Source: Chryseobacterium taeanense (lineage in GTDB: Bacteria; Bacteroidota; Bacteroidia; Flavobacteriales; Weeksellaceae). From it: a stretch of 64,000 nucleotides of DNA. Each line of letters opens with the position of its first letter. The first letter of the stretch is position 1. Below the pieces are notes generated by a model. It was given only the letters and a program-made list of their open reading frames with translations. It searched no databases and was not told the DNA's origin. The position numbers and the translations under genes are program-made. Positions 1 to 7,366 of this stretch are shown here, piece by piece. The stretch lies in contig NZ_FNDW01000001.1 of NCBI RefSeq assembly GCF_900099685.1, positions 372,001 to 436,000 on the forward strand, in the 5' to 3' direction.

Positions 1-576
1 CTGTTTACACTTTTCACAGAAGCCTGTTTCTTCATCAGTAGGATTTTTGCCTTCTGCACTTCTCATAAAGCATTTTTTGGAAGGACAATGCTTAAGACCT
101 TGCGTGTGACCAAGTTCATGAACGGCAATTTTGAAAAACTGGTCATGAGTATTTTTTTTATCTAATCTGAAACTTGATGCAATACATGCATTTCCTGGTC
201 TGAAACCTAAACCCATTATTCCAAAATCTTTCACGTTACCTTTTGTAGCGCTGATGTCTTTTGAGGTTAAGCCAATAGTAACAAAACCTTCCTTTGTGTT
301 TTTGCTTAAAAATGAAATCAGAGCGTCTGCCCTGTAGCGGTTTCTGGGTTTGTAATAAGTATTTTCAGGAATATCAATAGGATCCAGAGTTTTTACTTTG
401 GGATAAATTTTTCTGATTTCTTTTGCTACAAATTCCACGCTTTCAGATTGAACACCTTTAAAAGGCTGAATCAAAATAGTAATTGCTTTTTCTTCCTCTA
501 TCATTTTCTGTTTTTTTTCAGAACATGAAAAAAGGAGAATGAAAATAATAATGAAATAAAAACTATTGCTTCTCAA
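1..576 (-). CDS. Archaemetzincin-type zinc metalloprotease, predicted lipoprotein (C-terminus beyond window)
   Basis: Partial gene running off the left edge. The frame is open from a TTG at 574-576. The first 18 residues look like a lipoprotein signal: Arg near the start, a run of Ile/Phe/Leu, then L-L-F-S-C with Cys18 as the lipidation site. Near residue 153 the chain reads HELGHTQGLKHC, followed by x4-C, F-M-R-S and, about 16 residues on, CEKC. This is the archaemetzincin signature (HExxHxxGxxH zinc site plus four structural Cys). Archaemetzincins are aminopeptidase-like metzincins; an outer-membrane or periplasmic lipoprotein form is inferred here. The TTG start is chosen because it alone gives a clean signal peptide; an in-frame ATG further in (after S-E-K-K-Q-K) would lose it. 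The start overlaps the end of the upstream RNase gene by 14 bases, so the two are probably co-transcribed. Confidence 0.82.
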   Translation of the reverse strand, partial: MRSNSFYFIIIFILLFSCSEKKQKMIEEEKAITILIQPFKGVQSESVEFVAKEIRKIYPKVKTLDPIDIPENTYYKPRNRYRADALISFLSKNTKEGFVTIGLTSKDISATKGNVKDFGIMGLGFRPGNACIASSFRLDKKNTHDQFFKIAVHELGHTQGLKHCPSKKCFMRSAEGKNPTDEETGFCEKCKQ

Positions 577-1066
577 AACTTTTATAATGGGTCTTCGTAA
601 GATACACCTCACCGTTTTCTGTAAATACGATACGGTCGCCATTTCTGCTACCACAATGATAATTTACATCTGCTTCAAAATAAGACTGTCCTTCAGGCAG
701 CACTTTTTCACGGTTACCGAACCTGTCGCCGCCAATTGCTTTTCCAGGAAGCACTTCACAAAGATTACCTTTTGAAGGATCCCAGCCCAGTTTTCTGGCT
801 TCATTTTTAGTGATATAATAATCCGGGAGTTTGTGGTTCTGCTTTACAAAACCGATCACGGTCTTTTCTTCCGTAAGCTTATCAATCGATTGCTGCTGAG
901 CAGAAGGAATATCTTCTGATAATGGCTGAGCACTACTGTATTCCACAACAGGCTTGGAGCTGTCCGTTTTTTGATCTGCGATGAAATTTTTATAAACATA
1001 CATTGCAGACATTCCGAAAAGAAGTCCGAGGCAAATGAAAAAAAGAGATCTTATTTTACTATTCAT
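563..1066 (-). CDS. Barnase-like guanyl-specific ribonuclease with N-terminal signal/anchor
   Basis: 167 residues from the ATG at 1066; an upstream ATG adds nine residues ahead of a much better Lys-start hydrophobic segment. Residues 6-25 are hydrophobic (signal or membrane anchor), then a linker, then an RNase domain from about residue 76 to the end. It follows barnase closely: LPDYYITKNEARKLGW, then KGNL, IGGD, GNRE, FEADVNY, RNGDRI and THYKSF. By this alignment all barnase active-site residues are present (equivalents of Lys27, Arg59, Glu73, Arg83, Arg87, His102 are K87, R119, E131, R141, R145, H160). Two Cys (103 and 138) could form a disulfide, which fits export. The role is probably extracellular or periplasmic RNA degradation, or an antibacterial toxin. 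No barstar-like inhibitor gene is seen in this window; one could lie beyond the left edge. Confidence 0.88.
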   Translation of the reverse strand: MNSKIRSLFFICLGLLFGMSAMYVYKNFIADQKTDSSKPVVEYSSAQPLSEDIPSAQQQSIDKLTEEKTVIGFVKQNHKLPDYYITKNEARKLGWDPSKGNLCEVLPGKAIGGDRFGNREKVLPEGQSYFEADVNYHCGSRNGDRIVFTENGEVYLTKTHYKSFEKQ

Positions 1067-1104
1067 AAATATTAAATAGGTGTGAATTATCAATTAATTT
1101 GTAG

Positions 1105-1155
1105 TGAATCGTCAATTGTAAAAGTTGGATTATAAAATTCACAATTGACGATTCA
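1105..1155. repeat. Perfect 15-bp inverted repeat between nadE and the RNase gene
   Basis: TGAATCGTCAATTGT at 1105-1119 pairs exactly with its complement at 1141-1155 across a 21-base loop. No clear U-tract follows, so it need not be a terminator. Related sequence occurs at 43949-44005. Confidence 0.7.
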
Positions 1156-1166
1156 TTTATTCACAT

Positions 1167-1958
1167 TTACCCTCTCCATTCTTCCGGGACATCGCAGATC
1201 GGAATGGGAACCATTTTATGTTTTGCGGCTTTGTGCATTCTGTCGAAGATCATGAAAACCTCTTTGTCGCGTCCTTCATAGTCTTCAACGGCTTTCGTTC
1301 CGTATTCTTTCTGAATTTTTTCCAGCTCGGGATAAGTGGCTCCGATCTGATCTTCATCAGTTCTGTCGGCATCCCAGAGCCCGTCGGTTGGTATGGCATT
1401 CTGAATGCTTTCGATTAAATTTAAAGCTCTTGCCAGCTCATAAACTTCTGTTTTATAAAGATCGGCAATGGGTGAAACATCGACACCGCCGTCACCATAT
1501 TTTGTATAAAATCCGATTCCGAAGTCTTCTACTTTGTTTCCGGTACCACACACCAGCAATCCGTGGAGTTGTCCGAAATAATAAAGGGTCAGCATTCTGA
1601 AGCGGGATCTTGTATTAGCCAATGCCAGGTTATTGCTCCATCTGCCTTCTACATGATCCTCCACTGTTTCTTCAAAGCTTTCAAAAACGGTAGTCAGGTT
1701 GATGGTTTTTGTCTGCACATTCGGGAATCTGTTTTTCAGATCTGCCATATGATCCTGTGCGCGGTTTACCTGGTCTTCTTTCTGACGGATCGGCATTTCT
1801 ATAAGTAAAACTTCCAGTCCTGTCATGGCACAAAGCGTAGAAACCACTCCTGAATCCACACCTCCTGATACTCCGATGACATATCCTTTTACATTAGCTT
1901 TTACGGCGTAATCTTTAAGCCAGTTGACAATATGATCTATTACTTTTTGTGTCTGCAT
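1167..1958 (-). CDS. nadE: NH3-dependent NAD(+) synthetase
   Basis: 263 residues, the length of ammonia-dependent enzymes without a glutaminase domain. It amidates nicotinate adenine dinucleotide to NAD+ with ATP in the cytoplasm. The PP-loop of N-type ATP pyrophosphatases is seen at residues 31-37 (SGGVDSG), and the deamido-NAD/ATP region reads GTGNKVEDFGIGFYTKYGDG with the downstream DVSPIADLYKTEVY. A promoter -7 box TAATTTTG lies at 1995-2002 on the same strand, just upstream. NAD synthesis also appears at nadA (about 20 kb). nadE close to gldB/gldC is a familiar flavobacterial arrangement from general knowledge. Confident call. Confidence 0.95.
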   Translation of the reverse strand: MQTQKVIDHIVNWLKDYAVKANVKGYVIGVSGGVDSGVVSTLCAMTGLEVLLIEMPIRQKEDQVNRAQDHMADLKNRFPNVQTKTINLTTVFESFEETVEDHVEGRWSNNLALANTRSRFRMLTLYYFGQLHGLLVCGTGNKVEDFGIGFYTKYGDGGVDVSPIADLYKTEVYELARALNLIESIQNAIPTDGLWDADRTDEDQIGATYPELEKIQKEYGTKAVEDYEGRDKEVFMIFDRMHKAAKHKMVPIPICDVPEEWRG

Positions 1959-2020
1959 TGTTTATATTTTTAACCTGTTTTAGATAAGAATGTTCAAAAT
2001 TAAATGTTTTATGAGAATTA

Positions 2021-2545
2021 TTAAAGATAATTTTCACGATTCAGCTCATACCAAAAGCAGATTCCGTCGGGTTCTGTAAATTCTCCTGTATTTCTGAAAC
2101 CGAGCTTTCTTAGAATATGATTAGAAGCAAGATTTTCAGAATGAGCGTGCGCGTAGATGACATCAACTTTTAAACCATTAAATCCAAAATCAAGGGAAGC
2201 TTTTGCAGATTCGAGGGCATAGCCTTTTCCCCAGACTTCTGGCATAAAACGATATCCGAGATCATACACGTTGTTATAGCCGTTCATTTCTTCAGTAAGA
2301 AGTTTTAATCCGCTCCATCCGATCAGCAGGTTGCTTGCTTTTTCAATTACGGCAAGTCTTCCAATACCATTTTCGGCATATTGCTTTTGGATCATTTTGA
2401 TAACATTTTGAGATTCGCTCACGTCGGAAAGAGTGGGCATTCCGATGTATTTCATCACTTCAGGATTCGAGTCCATGAGAAACATACGTTGAGCGTCGGC
2501 TTCTTCAAATTTTCTAAGGATCAGTCTTTCGGTTTCCAGATGCAT
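2021..2545 (-). CDS. GNAT N-acetyltransferase, RimJ/RimL-like
   Basis: 174 residues. The start 'HLETERLILRKFEEAD' is typical of RimJ/RimL-type GNAT enzymes. The acetyl-CoA P-loop reads VWGKGYA at residues 104-110, and the closing motif NLASNHILRKLGF is at 138-150. It transfers an acetyl group from acetyl-CoA to an amine; the substrate (ribosomal protein N-terminus or small molecule) cannot be told from sequence. It starts only 3 bases after the stop of the LRR protein gene upstream, so the two may be co-transcribed. Confidence 0.85.
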   Translation of the reverse strand: MHLETERLILRKFEEADAQRMFLMDSNPEVMKYIGMPTLSDVSESQNVIKMIQKQYAENGIGRLAVIEKASNLLIGWSGLKLLTEEMNGYNNVYDLGYRFMPEVWGKGYALESAKASLDFGFNGLKVDVIYAHAHSENLASNHILRKLGFRNTGEFTEPDGICFWYELNRENYL

Positions 2546-2548
2546 ATT

Positions 2549-3187
2549 TTAATAGTAATGAAATCCAAAAATGGTTACATCCTGATTCCCTTTTCTGATA
2601 TCTGTTTTTTTCAAAGGATTTTCTTTGATATTCAGGGTTTGCAGATTCGGGTTTTGTGAGATATCCAGTTTTTGGATCTGATTATGTTCCAGGTTAAGGT
2701 TTTTAAGGCTTTTAAGGCTGCTGAGATCAATAGCCTTAATTTTATTTAAAGATACAGTTAATTGATTAATGAGAGGAATAGATTTTAGCGAAATATTTTC
2801 AATCCTGTTGTTATCAAGATATAAAGAGGTGATTTTTTTAAGGTTTTCGGCTTTAAAAGAGATGATTTTACAACCTGTGCAGGAAAACAACTGAAGATAA
2901 TCCATGTTTTTCAGAGACATATTTGCGATATTATTGTCGTCCATTACGATCATTTTTGCATTTTTGAAATAATGGAGATCTTCTGCTGATGTAATCCCCT
3001 TTCCTGCGAGAAAAAGATTTTCAATACGGTCGGCTTCAAATTGATTGATGCTGCCGTCTTTATTGAGATCAAAATTTTCTGTTACGGCTTTCTGAAGATT
3101 TTTATCCTTAAAGATGAGCCGTTGTCCTGTAAGAAAATGGAACGCTGAAATAAGAATCAGAAGGGTAATTATTTTAGTTTTCATCAT
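2549..3187 (-). CDS. Secreted leucine-rich-repeat protein with an EF-hand-like loop
   Basis: 212 residues. Residues 1-21 are a signal peptide ending near T-G-Q. A calcium-loop-like segment D-L-N-K-D-G-S-I-N-Q-F-E at residues 40-51 fits the EF-hand/dockerin pattern DxNxDGxIxxxE. From about residue 65 to 200 there are degenerate leucine-rich repeats of 20-23 residues, for example 'LYLDNNRIENI' and 'LNLEHNQIQKLDI'. The protein ends in GFHYY with no type IX sorting domain. Export to the periplasm or surface, with protein binding through the LRR face, is inferred; no enzyme motif is seen. It is divergent from gldB, whose start is 50 bases away. Confidence 0.75.
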   Translation of the reverse strand: MMKTKIITLLILISAFHFLTGQRLIFKDKNLQKAVTENFDLNKDGSINQFEADRIENLFLAGKGITSAEDLHYFKNAKMIVMDDNNIANMSLKNMDYLQLFSCTGCKIISFKAENLKKITSLYLDNNRIENISLKSIPLINQLTVSLNKIKAIDLSSLKSLKNLNLEHNQIQKLDISQNPNLQTLNIKENPLKKTDIRKGNQDVTIFGFHYY

Positions 3188-3237
3188 CAGATTGCGTTTA
3201 AATCATTATTTTTGTACACTTAATTTCATGTAAAAAT

Positions 3238-4224
3238 ATGAATATTTTCAGAATTACCGCACTTTCAATGGTACTGGTTTTAGGCTTGAATTCCTGTAAA
3301 AAAGAGTCTGAAAACAGATGGAAGGTTGAAGTGAAAAATCCTGCCGAAAAGGTTGAAATCACTGATATTTCCAAAAGATTTTATGATCCTGGTGTTCCTT
3401 TGGATCAGTTTAAGGCAGAATTTCCATGGTTTCAGGGAACAGTAAGTGATGCCAACTTTTCAAAGCGAAGATCAGATGAGAAGGAAATTAAGATCTATAC
3501 AGAGGCCATAGGAAAAATAGATGAAAGGAAGCTTAAGGCAGATCTTCAGGATCTTTTTTCTCATATTAAATATTATTTTCCTTCCTTCAAAACTCCGAAA
3601 GTATATCTTTTTTCATCTGCATTACAGATGGTTCAGGATCCTATTTTTTATGATGCGAAAGGAAATCTTCTGTTCATTGACGTTACCGGTTTTATGGGAG
3701 AAGGCAACGCTAATTATAAAGGCCTTGAAATGTATTTCCAGAAATCGATGAACCCTAATAATATTGTGCCGAAAGTCGCGCAGATCTTTGCAGAAGGTTT
3801 TGTAAAAGAATCTCCGGATCATCAGAAATTTATCGATATGATGATTCTTAACGGGAAAATTATGATTCTGAAAGATGCCTTTTTGCCGGGCTATCCCGAT
3901 TATCTTAAAATGAATTATACTCAAAAGCAGTATGAGTGGGCTGTTGCCAATGAAGCCAATGTTTGGAATTATCTGGTAGAAAACAACCTGATTTTCGGAG
4001 ATGACCACCGTCTGGAAGATCGTTTTATTGCTCCGGGACCATTTTCAAAGTTTTATACGGAAATTGATAATGAATCTTCACCACAGATCGGAATTTTTAC
4101 AGGATGGCAGATCTGTAAAGAATATCTCAAGCAGAAACCAGAAACTAAACTTCAGGATTTCCTGAAAATGGATGCAACGGTAATTTTTAATCAATCCGGG
4201 TATAAGCCGAAATTAGAGCAATAG
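3238..4224 (+). CDS. gldB: Gliding motility lipoprotein GldB
   Basis: 328 residues. The signal peptide ends in a lipobox G-L-N-S-C with Cys20 lipidated. The body matches my knowledge of GldB: RFYDPGVPLDQFKAEFPWF, then a central 'NLLFIDVTGFMGEGN' block and a C-terminal 'FTGWQICKEYLKQKP' block, and it is directly followed by gldC. GldB is a cell-envelope lipoprotein needed for gliding in Flavobacterium and associated with the Gld/type IX secretion machinery; the biochemical role is not established. A possible -7 box TATTTTTG is at 3207-3214. Confidence 0.92.
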   Translation: MNIFRITALSMVLVLGLNSCKKESENRWKVEVKNPAEKVEITDISKRFYDPGVPLDQFKAEFPWFQGTVSDANFSKRRSDEKEIKIYTEAIGKIDERKLKADLQDLFSHIKYYFPSFKTPKVYLFSSALQMVQDPIFYDAKGNLLFIDVTGFMGEGNANYKGLEMYFQKSMNPNNIVPKVAQIFAEGFVKESPDHQKFIDMMILNGKIMILKDAFLPGYPDYLKMNYTQKQYEWAVANEANVWNYLVENNLIFGDDHRLEDRFIAPGPFSKFYTEIDNESSPQIGIFTGWQICKEYLKQKPETKLQDFLKMDATVIFNQSGYKPKLEQ

Positions 4225-4288
4225 AAATCAGAAAAGAAGCTGTAAGAACAGGCAGCTAAGAAATAGTAGAATTAGAAAAGTAGAAATT

Positions 4289-4615
4289 ATGAGAAAAACT
4301 CAGATTACGATAGATGTAGAACTGGATGAAAACCACATTCCGGAAAATATAACCTGGAATGCGCAGGACGGAGGCATTGAGAAAGAAGCGACAAAAGCCA
4401 CTATGATTTCTGTATGGGATGATAAGGCTATGGAAGCTTTAAGAATTGACCTTTGGACGAAAGAAATGCCGGTAGACCAGATGAAAATGTTTATTCATCA
4501 AATCTTGGTTTCTCTTGGGAATACTTATCAGAGAGCAACCGGAGAAGAAGATGTAGCACAATGGATGGAGGAAATAGCAGAAGAATTTGCCGTAAAATCG
4601 GCGATAAAAATGTAA
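4289..4615 (+). CDS. gldC: Gliding motility protein GldC
   Basis: 108 residues, acidic and cytoplasmic-looking with no signal peptide. The start 'MRKTQITIDVELDENHIPE' and the 'DGGIEKEATKATMISVWD' segment are characteristic of GldC. It lies 64 bases after gldB on the same strand and is followed by a strong terminator, so gldB-gldC form a unit. GldC accompanies GldB and enhances gliding in Flavobacterium; its molecular function is unknown. Confidence 0.92.
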   Translation: MRKTQITIDVELDENHIPENITWNAQDGGIEKEATKATMISVWDDKAMEALRIDLWTKEMPVDQMKMFIHQILVSLGNTYQRATGEEDVAQWMEEIAEEFAVKSAIKM

Positions 4616-4621
4616 GAAAGC

Positions 4622-4655
4622 AATAAACTGTAAGCTTTTGCAGACAGTTTATTTT
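4622..4655 (+). terminator. Intrinsic terminator after gldC
   Basis: AATAAACTGT at 4622-4631 pairs perfectly with ACAGTTTATT at 4644-4653, followed by TTTT. It lies directly after the gldC stop. Confidence 0.75.
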
Positions 4656-4733
4656 AACACTAACTCAATTAAGTTTTAGCTTATAAGATAATGGATGCTT
4701 ACTGCCTAAAGCTTATTGCCTAAAGCAAAAATT

Positions 4734-5873
4734 ATGAATTTCAATACAAAAGTAATACACGGTGGGCAGCACCACGAGTCTGCGACAGGTTCTGTAAATG
4801 TTCCTGTATTTTTAACGTCAACCTTCGCACAGAAAAGCCCGGGAATACATTCCGGATACGAATATTCCAGAGCGGCAAACCCAACAAGACAGGCGTTGGA
4901 AGATTCTTTGGCGAGCATCGAAAACGGTGCGAGAGGTCTTGCTTTCGGTTCCGGTCTTGCAGCAATCGACTGTGTTTTAAAATTATTAAATCCGGGTGAT
5001 GAGGTAATTGCTGTAGATGATTTATATGGAGGAACATACAGAATGTTTACCAGGCTTTTTGAAAAATATCAGCTGAAATTTACATTCGTTAATTTTGATG
5101 ATGTTTCTAAAATAGCCGATGTTATTACCGATAAAACAAAATTAATCTGGGTAGAGACTCCCACAAACCCATTAATGAAGCTTGTTGACATAAAAGCGGT
5201 TGTAGAAGTGGCAAAAGGAAAAGGGATTCTGGTTGCTGTAGATAATACTTTTGCGACTCCTTATCTTCAAAGACCTATAGATTTAGGGGCTGATATTGTA
5301 ATGCATTCTGCAACGAAATATTTAGGAGGACACTCCGACGTTATCGCCGGTGCTTTGGTGGCGAAAGATGCTGAACTGGGAGAAAAACTTCACTTTATTC
5401 AGTTTGCAAGCGGTGGAATTTTAGGACCTCATGATTCTTATCTGGTGTTAAGAGGAATTAAAACCTTAGCATTAAGAGTTCAGAGACATTCTGAAAACGG
5501 AATGGCTGTAGCAAAATATCTTGAATCTCATCCTGCTGTAGACAAAGTAATCTATCCGGGATTGGAGTCTCATCCGCAGTACGAACTGGCAAAATCTCAA
5601 ATGAAAGACTTCGGAGGGATGGTTTCTTTTACCCTTAAATCAGGAAAAAAAGAAGATGCCATTAAGTTTTTAGAAAAAGTAAAAGTATTCACTTTGGCTG
5701 AATCGTTAGGCGGAGTGGAATCTTTAGCGAATCATCCGGCTTTAATGACTCATGCTTCTATTCCTGCCGAAAAACGTGCAGAATTAGGAATCACAGACGA
5801 CTTAGTTCGTTTAAGTGTAGGCATCGAAGATGCGGAAGATTTGATTGGAGATCTGGAAAAAGCTTTTTCTTAA
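4734..5873 (+). CDS. Cystathionine gamma-synthase / gamma-lyase family PLP enzyme
   Basis: 379 residues from ATG 4734 (an in-frame TTG 18 bases upstream is less likely). Cys/Met-metabolism PLP family, fold type I. Visible marks are YEYSRAANPTRQALE near the N-terminus, the cofactor-binding 'VAVDNTFATP' (Asp about 170) and the PLP lysine at about 195 in 'MHSATKYLGGHSDVIAG'. The family includes cystathionine gamma-synthase (MetB) and gamma-lyase; sequence reading alone does not separate them. It works in the cytoplasm in methionine/cysteine interconversion. The upstream gap (4656-4733) has short direct repeats ('gcctaaagc' twice) but no riboswitch I could recognise. Confidence 0.88.
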   Translation: MNFNTKVIHGGQHHESATGSVNVPVFLTSTFAQKSPGIHSGYEYSRAANPTRQALEDSLASIENGARGLAFGSGLAAIDCVLKLLNPGDEVIAVDDLYGGTYRMFTRLFEKYQLKFTFVNFDDVSKIADVITDKTKLIWVETPTNPLMKLVDIKAVVEVAKGKGILVAVDNTFATPYLQRPIDLGADIVMHSATKYLGGHSDVIAGALVAKDAELGEKLHFIQFASGGILGPHDSYLVLRGIKTLALRVQRHSENGMAVAKYLESHPAVDKVIYPGLESHPQYELAKSQMKDFGGMVSFTLKSGKKEDAIKFLEKVKVFTLAESLGGVESLANHPALMTHASIPAEKRAELGITDDLVRLSVGIEDAEDLIGDLEKAFS

Positions 5874-5890
5874 TATAAAGATAAAACATC

Positions 5891-6370
5891 ATGAGAAAGA
5901 TTCAGATTTTATTATTGCTGATTTTGTGTCAGACGGTCTATTCGCAGGTTAAAAGTACCGACGAACTTTATAAAACGGCAAAGAAATTAGACAGCCTGAT
6001 ATTTAATGTCGGATTTAATACATGTGATCTTTCTCATTATGATTCTATCGTAAGTGACGATCTTGAGTTTTATCACGACAAAGGCGGAATTACATCTGGT
6101 AAAGAAGCTTTCACTACATCAATAAGGAATAATATTTGTGGCGGACCCAACAAAGTAAGACGTGAATTGGTTCCGGGCAGCATGAAAGTGTATCCTTTGT
6201 ATAACAATAATATTTTGTATGCTTTTATTCAGGAAGGTGAACATGATTTTGCTGAATTCTATAAAGGTAAATGGAACAAAGGAAGCCGCGCAAAGTTTAC
6301 CATTCTTTGGATTTTAGAAAATAAAAACTGGAAAATGAAACGCGTACTGAGCTACGATCATCACTTATAA
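5891..6370 (+). CDS. Exported NTF2-like (DUF4440-type) protein
   Basis: 159 residues. Signal peptide 1-18 ends in V-Y-S-Q. The remainder reads like a DUF4440/SnoaL NTF2-like domain: an N-terminal helix 'ELYKTAKKLDSLIF', a 'DDLEFYHDKGGITSGKEAF' segment and a closing strand 'TILWILENKNWKMKRVLSYD'. Such domains bind small ligands or act as accessory modules; no catalytic function can be assigned. It lies 17 bases after the PLP enzyme gene and may be co-transcribed. Confidence 0.7.
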   Translation: MRKIQILLLLILCQTVYSQVKSTDELYKTAKKLDSLIFNVGFNTCDLSHYDSIVSDDLEFYHDKGGITSGKEAFTTSIRNNICGGPNKVRRELVPGSMKVYPLYNNNILYAFIQEGEHDFAEFYKGKWNKGSRAKFTILWILENKNWKMKRVLSYDHHL

Positions 6371-6431
6371 TTAATATAACAATATAGCAATGTGAAGAAT
6401 AGAAAAACTTTACCATTGTTACGCTAAAACT

Positions 6432-6935
6432 ATGACTGATTTTCAAAAATACGTACAACGATATTTAGATTTAATTCCATCCCATGATTGGTTGGGTGAA
6501 TTGAATAAAACGGGAGAAAAAACTGTAGAAATCTATACAAACCTTTCGGAAGAACAATCGCTTTTTGCTTATGCCGAAGGAAAATGGACATTAAAAGAAC
6601 TGCTTTTGCATTTATCCGATACCGAAAGGGTTTTTCAATATAGGATTTTGGCCTTTGCAAGAGGTGACAAAAATGAATTACCGGGTTTTGACGAAGAGTT
6701 ATATGCTAATCAATCTTTTGCGAATGAAAGAAGCCTAAAATCTCTGTTGGAAGAATATCAATTGGTGAGAAAATCTTCACAAATTTTACTGAACACACTC
6801 AATCCTTTAGTATTAAAGAATATTGGGACAGCCAACGGAAATCAGATTTCTGTAGAAACCATAGGGAAATTAATTGTTGGCCATAATGTGCATCATCTGA
6901 ATATTATTGAAGAAAGATATTTGCCTGTAATATAA
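6432..6935 (+). CDS. DinB family protein (putative metal-dependent)
   Basis: 167 residues. DinB_2-type four-helix bundle. The three metal-ligand His typical of the family are visible: one in 'ELLLHLSDTERVFQYRI' and two in 'VGHNVHHLNIIEERYLP', which closes the protein. DinB proteins are bacillithiol- or other thiol-transferase-like metalloenzymes; the substrate is unknown. It is immediately followed by the left arm of the GIY-YIG inverted-repeat element. Confidence 0.85.
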   Translation: MTDFQKYVQRYLDLIPSHDWLGELNKTGEKTVEIYTNLSEEQSLFAYAEGKWTLKELLLHLSDTERVFQYRILAFARGDKNELPGFDEELYANQSFANERSLKSLLEEYQLVRKSSQILLNTLNPLVLKNIGTANGNQISVETIGKLIVGHNVHHLNIIEERYLPVI

Positions 6936-6950
6936 TTTTTTTTAATTTTA

Positions 6951-7355
6951 TTGTCATTGCGAGGAGCGAAGCGACGAAGCAATCTTTAGAATTATCAATC
7001 TTTAACTGCACAAATGAAACCAGGCTTTATCTATATAATGACCAATATAAATAATACAGTTCTCTATACAGGCGTGACATCCAATTTGCCTAAAAGAATT
7101 AACGAGCACAAAGAAAAGTTTTTCGAATTAAGTTTTACTTCAAAATATAATATAAATAAACTCATCTATTGGGAATCATTTCAGGAAATTGGTGATGCTA
7201 TTTTTAGAGAGAAACAAATTAAAGCTGGTTCACGGCAGAAAAAAATAGATTTAATAAATTCAATTAATCCTGAGTGGAGAGATTTAGCCGAAGATATTAA
7301 GGATATTATGAATCCTTTTTGAGATTGCTTCGTTGCTTCGCTCCTCGCAATGACA
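6951..7355 (+). mobile_element. GIY-YIG gene bracketed by 34-bp inverted repeats (candidate mobile unit)
   Basis: Left arm 6951-6985 starts ttgtcattgcgagg and ends gaagcaatct; right arm 7322-7355 is its reverse complement with one mismatch over 34 bases. Together they frame a single GIY-YIG nuclease ORF with almost no other sequence. The right arm overlaps the last base of the nuclease stop codon. I see no obvious target-site duplication. A shorter element with the same outer ends (tgtcatt...aatct) lies at 23361-23437, which suggests a dispersed family. Confidence 0.6.
7014..7322 (+). CDS. GIY-YIG family nuclease
   Basis: 102 residues, the length of stand-alone UPF0213-like GIY-YIG proteins. 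The two hallmark strands read FIYIMTN (residues 5-11) and LYTGVTSNL (19-27), followed by a catalytic-type Arg in 'KRINEHKEKF' and the 'FREKQIKAG' segment containing the acidic metal ligand. The protein is a single nuclease domain with no added DNA-binding domain. Its TGA stop ends at the first base of the right inverted-repeat arm. The gene is AT-rich compared with its neighbours and sits between DinB and tsaC, both chromosomal genes, consistent with insertion of a small unit. Confidence 0.85.
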   Translation: MKPGFIYIMTNINNTVLYTGVTSNLPKRINEHKEKFFELSFTSKYNINKLIYWESFQEIGDAIFREKQIKAGSRQKKIDLINSINPEWRDLAEDIKDIMNPF

Positions 7356-7366
7356 TGACAATAATT

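Noticed and set aside
4656..4733. SAM riboswitch before the cystathionine enzyme
   Set aside because: Only short direct repeats are seen; no aptamer-like core could be recognised in 78 bases.
7319..7366. N-terminal extension of tsaC through the right inverted-repeat arm
   Set aside because: It translates the repeat into the well-known spurious 'CFAPRND' peptide; the family N-terminus starts at 7367.
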